A DNA stretch of 10,243 bases from Euperipatoides rowelli (Eukaryota; Onychophora; Udeonychophora; Euonychophora; Peripatopsidae), in the NCBI GenBank assembly GCA_003024985.2, contig PXIH01S0013148.1; one strand, 5' to 3'. Within the stretch, counting starts at the first letter, position 1, and each line of letters starts with the position of its first letter. Under the pieces are notes generated by a model. That model searched no databases. It saw only the letters and a program-made list of their open reading frames with translations, and was not told where the DNA came from. Below, one piece after another: positions 1 to 7,612 of the stretch. The position numbers and the translations under genes are program-made.

Positions 1-97
1 ATGGCAATATTTATTAATTTNCCCACAACATAATTTATTTATTTTTGTACATATTTAATATTTTTGTGATTCATACTAGAACCCTGTGGAGAGGTTC

Positions 98-103
98 AAT
101 AAA
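98..103 (+). promoter_or_regulatory. Poly(A)-signal-like AATAAA in a possible LTR-like context
   Basis: AATAAA is followed by a T/C-rich stretch and then by AACAAAAACTTGGATC, an arrangement seen near the R/U5 end of LTR retroelements. AATAAA is common by chance in DNA this A+T-rich. No second LTR copy or clear TG...CA boundary is visible, so this is only a weak candidate, of interest because a coding-like unit follows downstream. Confidence 0.15.
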
Positions 104-332
104 GTCCTTTACTCTGTTCAACAAAAACTTGGATCTACCCTTCCCCCTTTGCTTCCCCATCTTATGAATGATTTAACACTCTAAGTGTTACTTTCCAATT
201 CCTATTGGGAGCTGAACTATTTAATATTCAAAAACCAACCTTAGTATTATTGGATTGGTTCCCTTTACCAAAACTTGGGACAGTCAAAGTGACAACTTCC
301 TTACCTTAACATGGATTATAAAAATTCATTGG

Positions 333-342
333 TATAATAAAG
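333..342 (+). promoter_or_regulatory. Candidate TATA box and start region
   Basis: TATAATAAAG lies 28-31 bp upstream of a pyrimidine-rich TCACTC at 361-366, which is normal TATA-to-initiator spacing for RNA polymerase II. It is followed by a stretch ending in a strong splice donor at 509 and an open frame after the matching acceptor. The A+T-rich background makes chance TATA matches frequent, so the support is the arrangement rather than the motif itself. Confidence 0.25.
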
Positions 343-444
343 GTTAGGACTGTGATCTCCTCACTCTCTTAATTTTGTTCTCTTCACCACAAAATTTTTG
401 CTGTTAGAATCACACTTCATTTGGAGAANAAAAAGCTACAATAA

Positions 445-902
445 AGAAGATATAGACCAGCCCAGCTGCAGCCAGTTCCAGTCCATCTCCAGATAGCAGG
501 CCACAGCTGTAAGTAAACTTTTGTTTCAAAATATACCTTGGGCACTTAGTAATTTTTCCATACTTTTCCCACCTGCTTTCAGTCCACTATCAACGGCTGT
601 GGGATTTGTTCTACCCAGCCAAGGACATATTCTTTTTTATCCAAATTTTTACTATGTTAAGTGTCCCCACCAAACCACCNACTTTAGACCAGCTGAAAGC
701 TGTGGCCGATGCTCGATGGCAGAGAGGCTGTTTCTCACATAACATAAGAGAAATAAATAAGTTAAAACAGAGGTTAGCCGCAGCTAAGCACAGTGGACCA
801 TATTCCTGTCACATTTTGTCCTGCAGCTTAAAGAACATGAGGCCAGTGTACACAACCGATCTATCTCCCTTTGACAGCTTGAGGCCGAATCACTCTGCCT
901 AA
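445..902 (+). CDS. Putative two-exon reading frame of unknown function (exons 445-508 and 583-902)
   Basis: I do not recognise this product. An open frame begins after the TAA at 442-444, reaches the GT donor at 509 with one base left over, and resumes in the matching phase at 583, staying open to the TAA at 900-902. It has no ATG in the first exon. The first in-frame ATG is at 654, giving 82 residues. The region is visibly more G+C-rich than its surroundings. The protein has a basic, helix-prone middle (TLDQLKAVADARWQRG, then INKLKQRLAAAKHSG) that could form a short coiled coil. A gag-like segment of a BEL/Pao-type retroelement is possible from the LxxLKAxxxxRxxRG pattern and the LTR-like sequence upstream, but this is a guess. 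A host 5' exon pair is the alternative. The ambiguous base at 680 falls in the frame but causes no shift. Confidence 0.3.
509..582 (+). other. Candidate short spliceosomal intron (74 nt)
   Basis: The donor GTAAGTAAAC at 509 matches the consensus closely. The acceptor is a pyrimidine-rich run ending in CTGCTTTCAG at 573-582. The interior is T-rich, with a TTAGTAAT-like possible branch region near 546-553. A length of 74 nt is typical of small insect introns. The two flanking segments share an open phase across it, which is the main reason to take it seriously. Confidence 0.4.
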
Positions 903-1663
903 TACCCCCAAGTTAGCTGAATTTCTTTCTTGACTGTCCCCAAATTGTTTTTTTGTGAACACTCATTCTAGAAGATTGACATTAATACAATTTGTATTAC
1001 ATAAAAAATTTATTTTCTACTTGTTGTTTTTTTATCTCAGAAGATCCCCACTCTCCAGTAGAACTTTTAATATCCTGAATGAACTTTTTTTTATTAATCA
1101 TCATCAAGAATAAAGTTTTTATTCCACCACCTCTAAAAATATTTCACTTAAGTTTCATTCAAGAACCTTTATTATTTTAACCCTTTATCTACCAAAATCT
1201 TCTACTATGACTAAACACATCGATCCTTGGAAGATTTCCAAAATTTTGACATGTCTGCAGCAGGCATAAGTGCATATTTATTTTTATTGTAGGTGTGGCA
1301 ATATTGCCATTTATTCATTTATTTTTATGTCATTATTATTTTTTATCCTAGTTATTTTTATGTTTAATCATTCAAATTGATTTTTCCTTTGCTCCATTTA
1401 TAATTTTTGATATTTTACTAAATGTTATTAGAAGTCAGTAACTTNGACCGAATATAACAAATTGATTAATTAAACAAGCATTTTTTTTACAAAAATACAC
1501 ATAAATTAATGAAGTTGAAATAGGCATTGATAAACCACTTCAAAACTGATAGAGAAATAAAAGAAAAGGCTTGCTAGGCTACTAAACATGAATGCTGTAA
1601 AATAATTAGAGAATATGATATGGCTAGAGACATGATTAATTAAATAGTTATATAATAAAAAAG
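903..1663. other. A+T-rich noncoding stretch
   Basis: No frame of useful length, no RNA-like fold and no repeat boundary that I can support. It is rich in T runs and short A+T words. It may be the 3' flank of the unit at 445-902, or intron of the minus-strand gene. Confidence 0.5.
1656..1663. repeat. Left target-site duplication of the hAT-type MITE
   Basis: TAAAAAAG immediately precedes the element and matches TAAAAAAT at 1972-1979 in 7 of 8 positions. Eight base pairs is the target-site duplication length characteristic of hAT transposons. Confidence 0.6.
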
Positions 1664-1971
1664 CAGTGTTGGAGGGGCCCACTGGCTACATGATTATCCC
1701 TAGGGGGGGGGGTACTTGTCTTAAAACATCCCATAGAGAGAATGAAGAAGATGGACACAAATAACATTGACAGCCCCACATTTGCTCAAGGTGCTAGATA
1801 ACTGTGATAATATTAATAATGATACATGATTGTTAGAATTGACACTATTTTGACTGCAACCAGTTCACCAATATAATTAAACATACACACAGCTAATTTT
1901 TTTAAATTTGGAAGGTCTGACCCCCCCCCCCCCTTTTCTAGTGAGCCAAAAATATAGAAAGGCCAACACTG
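1664..1971. mobile_element. Non-autonomous hAT-type element (MITE), 308 bp
   Basis: The left end CAGTGTTGG (1664-1672) is the exact reverse complement of the right end CCAACACTG (1963-1971). A run of ten G at 1703-1712 starts 39 bp inside the left end. A run of thirteen C at 1921-1933 stops 38 bp inside the right end, so the homopolymers mirror each other and indicate longer, diverged inverted termini. The flanks carry a 7-of-8 match of an 8-bp duplication. CAGTG-type termini with 8-bp duplications are the hallmark of hAT transposons. There is no transposase frame inside, so it would have been moved by an unrelated autonomous copy. It is probably an old insertion, given one mismatch in the duplication and the poor match between the inner termini. 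Confidence 0.7.
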
Positions 1972-1979
1972 TAAAAAAT
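1972..1979. repeat. Right target-site duplication of the hAT-type MITE
   Basis: TAAAAAAT directly follows the right terminus and differs from the left copy only at the last base. Confidence 0.6.
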
Positions 1980-2339
1980 TAGAAAAGTCTGTGTATTGTT
2001 AAGGTTGGATACAACTCCTCAACCATTCACCTTAGCACATTTACTTGGGAATCCTATTAAAGCAGGTCCAACTGATGTTATTTTGGGTTACGACCTACCT
2101 ACACTGAGGATTAATTTTAATGAAAAGCTAAAGTAAAAGGAGATAAAAGTTTGCTGTCCAACTGTATAGCAAATTACAGAGATGCAATTACTCTAGAAAC
2201 ATTCTAAGAAACAAGTTTTTAAAACTTATTTGTGGCCACTAGGTGGCCTTTTCGTTAGTTAAAAATAAATAAATTAGAATAATACAAATAAAAAATATCA
2301 ATACACATAGGCTAAGCAAATTTTACAAATTTTTATTCT
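1980..2339. other. Noncoding stretch between the MITE and the LINE
   Basis: No coding signal. The only notable item is the palindrome at 2234-2248. The 5' boundary of the LINE lies somewhere near 2290-2345 and cannot be fixed from this sequence. Confidence 0.45.
2234..2248. promoter_or_regulatory. 15-bp palindrome matching the CTCF core consensus
   Basis: GGCCAC-TAG-GTGGCC is a perfect inverted repeat with 6-bp arms. It contains CCACTAGGTGGC (2236-2247), a full match to the CTCF core as known from vertebrates (CCASYAGRKGGC). It is G+C-rich in an A+T-rich setting. Insect CTCF prefers AGGNGGCGC, which is matched only partly, so binding is uncertain. Confidence 0.25.
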
Positions 2340-3102
2340 ACTTGAATGAGGTATACTGATGACATTGTCATTCTCATGACAGGTAAGGTAGAATTGGAAA
2401 GAGTATTGCTAAAGATTAATATAATTGGAGCACAATATGGAATGAAAAGACAAAAATGCTGGTGATGGTTTTAAAGGAAACTATAAATGCAAGATCGAAA
2501 TGGAAGGAAAAATAGTATAACAAGTGAATCATTTTAGATATTTGGGCAGATTGATAACGGAAGATGGAGAATCACAAAAGAAATCCGAACAATGATAGGA
2601 ATGGCAAATCTGCATTTTAGAGACATACAGAACTTCTAAGAAGAGATGTTAACAAACATTTAAAATTGAAGATGTTAAAATACTGTTTGGTCAGTTTCTT
2701 ATATGGATGGGAGACTGGACTTGACCAAAGACTTGGAAAAGAAGATCAATGCTTTTGATATCTGGTGTGCAAGAAGAATGTTGAAAATAAAATCGACAGC
2801 TTTGATCAGAAATGAGGAAGTGTGGAAAAGATGGAAAGGTGGTTATAGTCTTTTGGATGAAGAAAGGAAGAGGAAATGGAAATATACCGGGCATGTCTTG
2901 AGAGGATCTGCAGGAATTAGAATAGTAACAGCAATTGAGGGATGGACAGAAAGGGAAAAAAGAAGATTGGATGACCTTAAGGACCTGGCTAAAATAAGGC
3001 AATTCTCTATATTAAAAAGAAGAGTTTAAGATAGAAATCTATTGTGACGATGATTCAATGAAATTTCTTTTTTTGTTTGGAAATAATTTAAAATAAAAAA
3101 AA
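2340..3102 (+). mobile_element. 5'-truncated RTE/BovB-like LINE remnant
   Basis: The piece keeps the 3' part of a non-LTR retrotransposon polyprotein in disrupted frames. In order: a reverse-transcriptase catalytic box RYTDDIVIL (from 2349; the usual form is YADD), a KTKMLVMV segment from 2447, HFRYLGRLITEDG (about 2530-2568), a YGWETG box near 2702, then INAFDIWCARRMLKI and a GHVLRG motif in the longest surviving frame. These are the successive landmarks of RTE-type reverse transcriptases after the catalytic site. The endonuclease and the fingers region are missing, as expected from 5' truncation. At least four frame changes and in-frame stops (for example TAA at 2518) show it is dead. An A-rich tail at about 3090-3102 marks the 3' end. 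Confidence 0.85.
2703..3029 (+). pseudogene. C-terminal fragment of LINE reverse transcriptase/endonuclease polyprotein
   Basis: This is the longest uninterrupted piece of the LINE, about 108 codons ending at a TAA. It holds the conserved block after the polymerase domain: WCARRMLKI, RNEEVWKR, then RKRKWKYTGHVLRG and a basic tail. RTE-type proteins show the same order: a W-RRML-I-W box, an N-EEVL-R box, a basic stretch with GH(V/L)LR, and a G/R-rich tail. The ATG at 2703 is not a real start, because the homology continues upstream in another frame (YGWETG). It should not be annotated as a host gene. Confidence 0.8.
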
Positions 3103-3113
3103 TGCAATAATCC

Positions 3114-3119
3114 TCTTAC
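3114..3119 (-). other. Splice donor of the immunoglobulin exon
   Basis: On the minus strand the exon ends ...TTGCCTG followed by GTAAGA, a close match to the donor consensus. The boundary leaves one base of a split codon (phase 1 out). Confidence 0.75.
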
Positions 3120-3253
3120 CAGGCAATACAGTGAGTGTGCCCTCTGAGCTACGTTTTGATCCAGCGATATTTGTTGCGTTACAGCGGTAGCTGCCGGCAT
3201 CGGCTTGAGTAACATTATGTATTTGTAACACTCCTGAGGGAAGAATAAAGTAT
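3120..3253 (-). CDS. Internal exon: second half of an I-set immunoglobulin domain, DCC/neogenin/protogenin-like receptor
   Basis: This 134-nt minus-strand exon carries 44 whole codons plus one base at each end. It begins YFILPSGVLQIHNVTQADAG and continues to SYRCNATNIAG, ending ...EGTLTVLP. DAGSYRC is the hallmark F-strand motif of I-set immunoglobulin domains, whose Cys (codon 24) bonds to a Cys encoded in the preceding exon. NATNIAG is the following turn and the hydrophobic TLTVL is the G strand. The LPSGxLQI lead-in is typical of the second immunoglobulin domain of DCC, neogenin, frazzled and protogenin, receptors of the axon-guidance/adhesion class. That family call rests on remembered motifs and is less sure than the domain call. 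Two N-glycosylation sequons (NVT, NAT) fit an extracellular location. Acceptor and donor are both strong. It is an internal exon, so there is no start or stop, and the rest of the gene lies outside what I can recognise. Confidence 0.8.
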
Positions 3254-3268
3254 CTGAAAAAAACAAAA
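3254..3268 (-). other. Splice acceptor of the immunoglobulin exon
   Basis: Read on the minus strand, a T-rich tract (TTTTGTTTTTTTCAG) ends in AG directly before the exon. The first exon base completes a split codon (phase 2 in). The preceding codon would then be any NNA codon; Arg is expected from the family pattern R-x-x-LPSG. Confidence 0.75.
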
Positions 3269-3756
3269 GAAAATTAATTTAGGTGTTCAAAAATGAGATA
3301 TATAAAAAAAACTGTAAATATTAATGTGAATTTTATATCTTAAAATATAATAATAAAATGAATAGAAATAAATGGATGAATGATTTAAAAACCTAATATA
3401 GAGATATCTATAATGTATTATACTCAACAAATGTCTAGTACACTATAGCCTACATAATAGAGTAAGTATTTTTAAAAATAATTTGAGGTTACAAGAATAC
3501 TAATTTACTAACTAATACATAATTAAGATTGACATTTTCATTTTATTAAATGTCAAATGTAACAGAATTAAAAAAAAAATTATTGATGTTCAAAGATTTT
3601 TACTAAAAAATAAAACATATCCACCAGAACAAAAAATTAAATTAAAAAATAGTTATTTACAATTAAATTTTTAAAATAATTGTCTTTAGCTCCTCCCCCT
3701 TAAAACAACATTGTTTACTGTATATGCTTGGGGAGATATTTTGTTACGTCAGTGTT

Positions 3757-3768
3757 AAGGTACGTATA
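3757..3768 (+). repeat. Possible decayed transposon terminus (AAGGTACGTATA)
   Basis: This matches AAGGTGCGTACA at 10163-10174 in 10 of 12 bases. Both sites follow a T/A-rich flank and are locally rich in CG dinucleotides, unlike the background. A matching opposite end was not found. Confidence 0.2.
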
Positions 3769-4450
3769 GCGCTTGCTATACTAAACTATAGAATATTCGC
3801 TATCTTCATCAGCTAAAGGCTGGAAATCCTATGGACTAATAATAAATATTTGTAAAAAATGATAATCAAATTCATCTTTTGTGCTATTATGGTCCAATTT
3901 GTTTAAAAAAAAATTCAAAACGATCTTACTATAAGTGGAACATACCTCTATTTACATGATAAATCAATAGGAAGAAAACAGCTGTTGAAATAGTTTCGTC
4001 ATCAAATTAATCTCAGACCCAAATAAAATTTGAACTCTTCCTTTTGTAATCTCAGACTGAGGATAGGAATATTCTCAATTTTATCTTTAAATAACTTTTT
4101 TTTTATGCATTTTTTTAATTTTTTTTAGTAATCATCTTTGAAAATCAATAATAATTTTTTTTTTAAAAATCCATTTCATTTTACTTTTAATGAAGGTCAA
4201 ATGTATGAATTTGTCCCCACTGCCTTCTTCCCATCTACGAAGAAATATATAAAGATAAATTAAATATCTAATTTAAAAGAGTTGAGTAAACTATACTGAA
4301 TACCGAACCTGATTTTCTATAATGGACAGCATTCTATAAAATAAGAGTTATTCAGGCCCAAAAGGGTTATTGATTCAAAGGAATTCATTATTTCTGTTTA
4401 TCTAGTTTAGAGGATGTAGTATGAGGATATTTTACATGGGTACTAAATTT

Positions 4451-4472
4451 TGTGTGTGTGTGGGGGGAGGGG
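4451..4472. repeat. TG repeat followed by G-rich run
   Basis: Five TG units are followed by G6, A and G4. It is a short simple-sequence patch in A+T-rich DNA. GGGAGGGG here recurs in inverted form as CCCCTCCC at 4673-4680, but no other terminus-like features frame the pair. Confidence 0.6.
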
Positions 4473-5833
4473 TGTAGGCAGATAAAAAATAATAATGGGG
4501 AGAAGGGATATTTTTTTTTCAAAGAATAAGTAACCATGTTTTCATTTTTTCATTGTGTGTTCATGAGAGCTGACTAGAGAAATATTATATATGCCCCACC
4601 CTCTCAATAATTGCATTAGTTTGATAAAAAAATGATTAATTGGAACATTTGAGTTTTTTTCTGTTGCACACTCCCCTCCCTTGTTTATGGCAATTAACAC
4701 CATTTCCGTTGTTTTCATTTTTTTTACAGATATAAAAAAAATTTTTCAACCACAATAAAAAAATTTTAATGGTTAAAATGAAAAGCCTAATTTAATATAG
4801 ACATTTTATTATTTTAACAGATTTTGATTATCTTTAATTAAAAGTTGAAAGAAGACTATATCAACTTCTAAAATATCAAAAATTATATGCAAGGAATATA
4901 TACATATATTTTCTTTTCAAAGATAACTTCAAATATTCTCTCCCTTAAAAAAAAATTACACCTGAAAAAAAAAAAAATAATAAAAATAAAAATATTACAT
5001 ATTTCTGCATTAAATTATATAATAAATAAACTAAAACATTACAAAAAACAAAAATCAATGGGACTCATTTCAGCCAAGCTCAATCAATTCAATATTATTA
5101 TATACCTGTATATGAATATAACATCAATAAATAAATAGACAACAACCTACGACCTTTAAGGATTTATAAGAGTATAAATATAAAGAATGGCTATAACAGC
5201 ATATTTCTAGTAATTTAGTTCTTAAAAATGCAAATAAATAAGAAGACGAAGGTTTCATACAAATATCAGCGTATATAAATATATAGCCTATANTATATTT
5301 TATATGATTTATATGTAAAAACATTGAATTAATATATTATTTAAAAAAATGTACAGCATTCTGGTAGCCTGCTCTTATTAAAAAACACACACACAAAAAA
5401 AATGTAACACTAATAATGTATAAAGCCTGTACATTTGGCCTGGGGTGTAATAGCCATTGCTGTAGCCTATGAAAATATTAGAAATGATTAATGAAATATT
5501 AAAATGGAATTAATTAAATTATGCTTGGTATCTTTATTTTTTTTCTATTTCTCTTTTTTTAGATAATTAAATTAATTTATATAGCAATTTTATAACATGA
5601 TAAAACTTTATTTAATTAAATAGAGATTTTTAATAATAAAACTGTAACTAATGTATTATACAACTTAAACAGTAATAACAATTTAACTACATCACAGAAG
5701 TTCTGGGTGGGTTTTATTTAAAAGGGTATTCAAAAAGTTTAATAGGGGGAGTTTCTTGTCATGCACGTGTGATAAGTGGTGCTGCCTGGTGGCATAAACA
5801 CAAGTCTTGCATAATCACTCACTAGCCACGAAT

Positions 5834-5920
5834 AGACAAGAGAAGGCACAGTGTGTTGAGTGGTTAATTGTAACAAAATCGGCTACCACCAGAGTTGCTG
5901 ACTTCTTTCCCAAAAAGTAT
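5834..5920 (+). pseudogene. Transposase N-terminal helix-turn-helix fragment
   Basis: The 29-codon stretch starts RQEKAQCVEWLIVTKSATT and ends FFPKKY. It fits the pattern EKxQCVxWxxETKSxTxxQRxFRxKY found in DNA-binding helix-turn-helix domains of many arthropod mariner-like transposases. The second helix has lost the usual QRxFR residues (VADFF here), so function is doubtful. There is no ATG before it in frame, and the following sequence to the stop at 6014 does not resemble a transposase. Confidence 0.5.
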
Positions 5921-6274
5921 CTAAATACAAAGTCAAATGGCACTAAAATGTCACTGTATGAAATTTCACATGTTTTTTTCCACACAACTATTATTTTCAT
6001 AATACATACTACATAAATTGTGCAATATAGCCTGCTTTATAACCTACACTATAAAAATACTACTACCTACATACTATTTAAAAATTATAGATTACATACT
6101 CCTCTGCACCAGGTGTGCTGGATGATAATGTCACAGTGATAGACTGAATATGGCACTTTTGTACGAATTGTCGTTTGTCCATAAAACCACTATAAATTTC
6201 ACTAGTTTCATTTGTAAAATTTTTGTCATTGAACAATGATGTAAACCTCTAGATTTAAGGACTTGTCACTATAG

Positions 6275-6323
6275 TTGGCAACACTGGAGCCTACTGCTCT
6301 TAAACATAAGTTCAGAACTCGAT
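6275..6323 (+). repeat. Diverged direct repeat, copy A
   Basis: It shares TTG(A/G)CAACACT, then GAGCCT and ACTCGAT, in the same order and orientation with the copy at 6557-6599. It overlaps the mariner-like interval and may be an internal copy of terminal sequence. Confidence 0.45.
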
Positions 6324-6462
6324 ATACTAGACCACCACGGGAAGTCTTGAGCATAAGAAGTGTTAAGGATGGCTATATTTTACGCACAACTCATGATGCC
6401 CCTGTTCAATATTAGCGTTTTCAGTATACTGTAAAATGAGGTTAGCCTAATTTGGCTCTTAA

Positions 6463-6474
6463 GGGCAACTTTGG
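6463..6474 (+). repeat. 12-bp word shared with 7601-7612, copy A
   Basis: GGGCAACTTTGG occurs here, preceded by TTAA and followed by CCC. Together they form a short inverted AGGGC/GCCCT arrangement next to a TTAA. An identical 12-mer lies on the same strand at 7601-7612. Confidence 0.4.
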
Positions 6475-6556
6475 CCCTAATTTAAAAAAGGATTTTTATA
6501 TTTTTAAACAAGGTGGTCATTCAAATTAATGTGAAAGTTAATGTTGCTACATATAT

Positions 6557-6599
6557 TTGACAACACTAACTAGAGCCTCTTCTATTTTGAATACTCGAT
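6557..6599 (+). repeat. Diverged direct repeat, copy B
   Basis: This is the second copy of the 6275-6323 sequence, about 280 bp away. It contains the proposed right terminus of the mariner-like element (ATTTTGAATAC). Confidence 0.45.
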
Positions 6600-6624
6600 T
6601 GTAGCGCCGTTATGGCTGCTAGCT

Positions 6625-6646
6625 GTAAATAGTTTGTAAATAGTTT
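6625..6646 (+). repeat. Two-copy tandem repeat, 11-bp unit
   Basis: GTAAATAGTTT is present twice in perfect tandem. Confidence 0.85.
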
Positions 6647-7600
6647 TATTTTAATTATTTTTATGTTTTAGTTATGTTTTTAAGTTTATTCTATTGATTT
6701 GTAAAGACTGTTTCTTTGTCCTAGTAAAGTGTTTATCATATGTATGAACTTTTGAACCGGAAATAGTTGGAATCAATGTGTTTTTAATACAGTATTGTTT
6801 TGGCGTGAATGTTTCATAATCAGCGAGTCCTGTTAAGTAATTCAGAACTGATTTTTTATTTCTGGAGGATGTTTTTTCATCAATTATTTTGATGAGTGCT
6901 TCATTATCTTTAAGAGATGAATATTATTGGCAAGATGACTTTTGGGAAATAAGCCGTGAAAATTGATATACAGTATTACTGATTGAGCATTTAGTTGGTG
7001 TTTGCTGCTCCCGCTTTGTGAGGCATTGCCTCGTTGATTATGTTTTGTTTGTGGTAATACTGAATTTGGACAATGTTACAGAAATTTCCTTTTATTTTTT
7101 GGCATTAAGGACTGAAGTTATGTCCGTTGTGTTCCTTGAGTAAATTTGCAACTTTTACTGTTACAGTATGTGACTTTGATATCTGTGAACGTTTTATGTC
7201 CGATGCATTTTCTGACATTAATGTAATAGTCTGGAAGTCTTCATAAGAATTGAAAAATTTATTCATGAAATATCATTTATTTTGGGAATACACTTTAATT
7301 GTGTTTTTATTTCATATGTAAATTTCATTCATTAGCTTATATAATTAATTAAATCTAATGACAGGATACAACTGTAAATATGGCTCATATCCTTTTTGGG
7401 CTCAAGCCATATAATAATTATGTGTAATTTGATTTATTTGTTTAATAAATATACCTGATATATATAAAGCTTCTCATGGTAAGTAGATTTTCTATGCTTG
7501 AATTTAGTTGACATGACTTTAGCATCATTTTTTTAATAGGTTATAATTTAAAAGTAGGGTTTCACAATTTTTTAAATGTGTCTAGTTTCATGATGATTTT

Positions 7601-7612
7601 GGGCAACTTTGG
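7601..7612 (+). repeat. 12-bp word shared with 6463-6474, copy B
   Basis: GGGCAACTTTGG is followed by TCC, against CCC in copy A. Flanking similarity is short. Confidence 0.4.

Larger units (their letters stand above)
3269..5723. other. Long A+T-rich noncoding region, probably intron
   Basis: About 2.4 kb with no frame that looks like protein. Candidate ORFs here are Lys/Asn/Ile/Phe-rich translations of A and T runs. It contains a TG/G-rich patch (4451-4472), a short CA run (5383-5394) and many homopolymer A or T runs. It lies upstream of the immunoglobulin exon on the minus strand, so it is most simply read as intron of that gene. Confidence 0.5.
5724..6596 (+). mobile_element. Decayed mariner/Tc1-superfamily-like element
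   Basis: The left end has GTATTCAAAAA (5726-5736), which matches the reverse complement of ATTTTGAATAC (6584-6594) in 10 of 11 bases, giving a possible 0.87-kb element. The interior holds a recognisable transposase helix-turn-helix remnant at 5834-5920, about 110 bp from the left end, where an N-terminal transposase domain would start. No catalytic DDE/D region remains, so this is either an internally deleted or a badly decayed copy. The left end and the helix-turn-helix are better supported than the right end. Confidence 0.4.

Noticed and set aside
2691-3002. 103-codon open frame on the minus strand
   Set aside because: It lies opposite the LINE fragment whose + strand translation has clear reverse-transcriptase motifs, and is rich in Phe/Ser/Pro, as expected of an antisense shadow.
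3039-3266. 75-codon minus-strand frame overlapping the immunoglobulin exon
   Set aside because: It is in a different frame from the immunoglobulin motif, crosses both splice sites and has no recognisable domain.
3750-3756. CAGTGTT considered as a second hAT terminus
   Set aside because: The seven bases are not followed by GG, no inverted partner lies within a plausible distance, and no 8-bp duplication is present.
4465-4680. GGGAGGGG and CCCCTCCC considered as termini of a second MITE
   Set aside because: The arms are only 8 bp of simple sequence, outer flanks do not match in inverted orientation, and there is no target duplication.
4887-5324. Open frames on both strands (4887-5138 and 5124-5324)
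   Set aside because: The translations are Lys/Ile/Asn- or Tyr/Leu-rich products of A and T runs with no motif. Chance frames in low-complexity DNA.
6078-6247. Minus-strand frame containing SITVTLSSSTPGAEEY, considered as another receptor exon
   Set aside because: The only AG before it lacks a pyrimidine tract, there is no suitable donor, the frame is short, and the sequence sits within the proposed transposon remnant.
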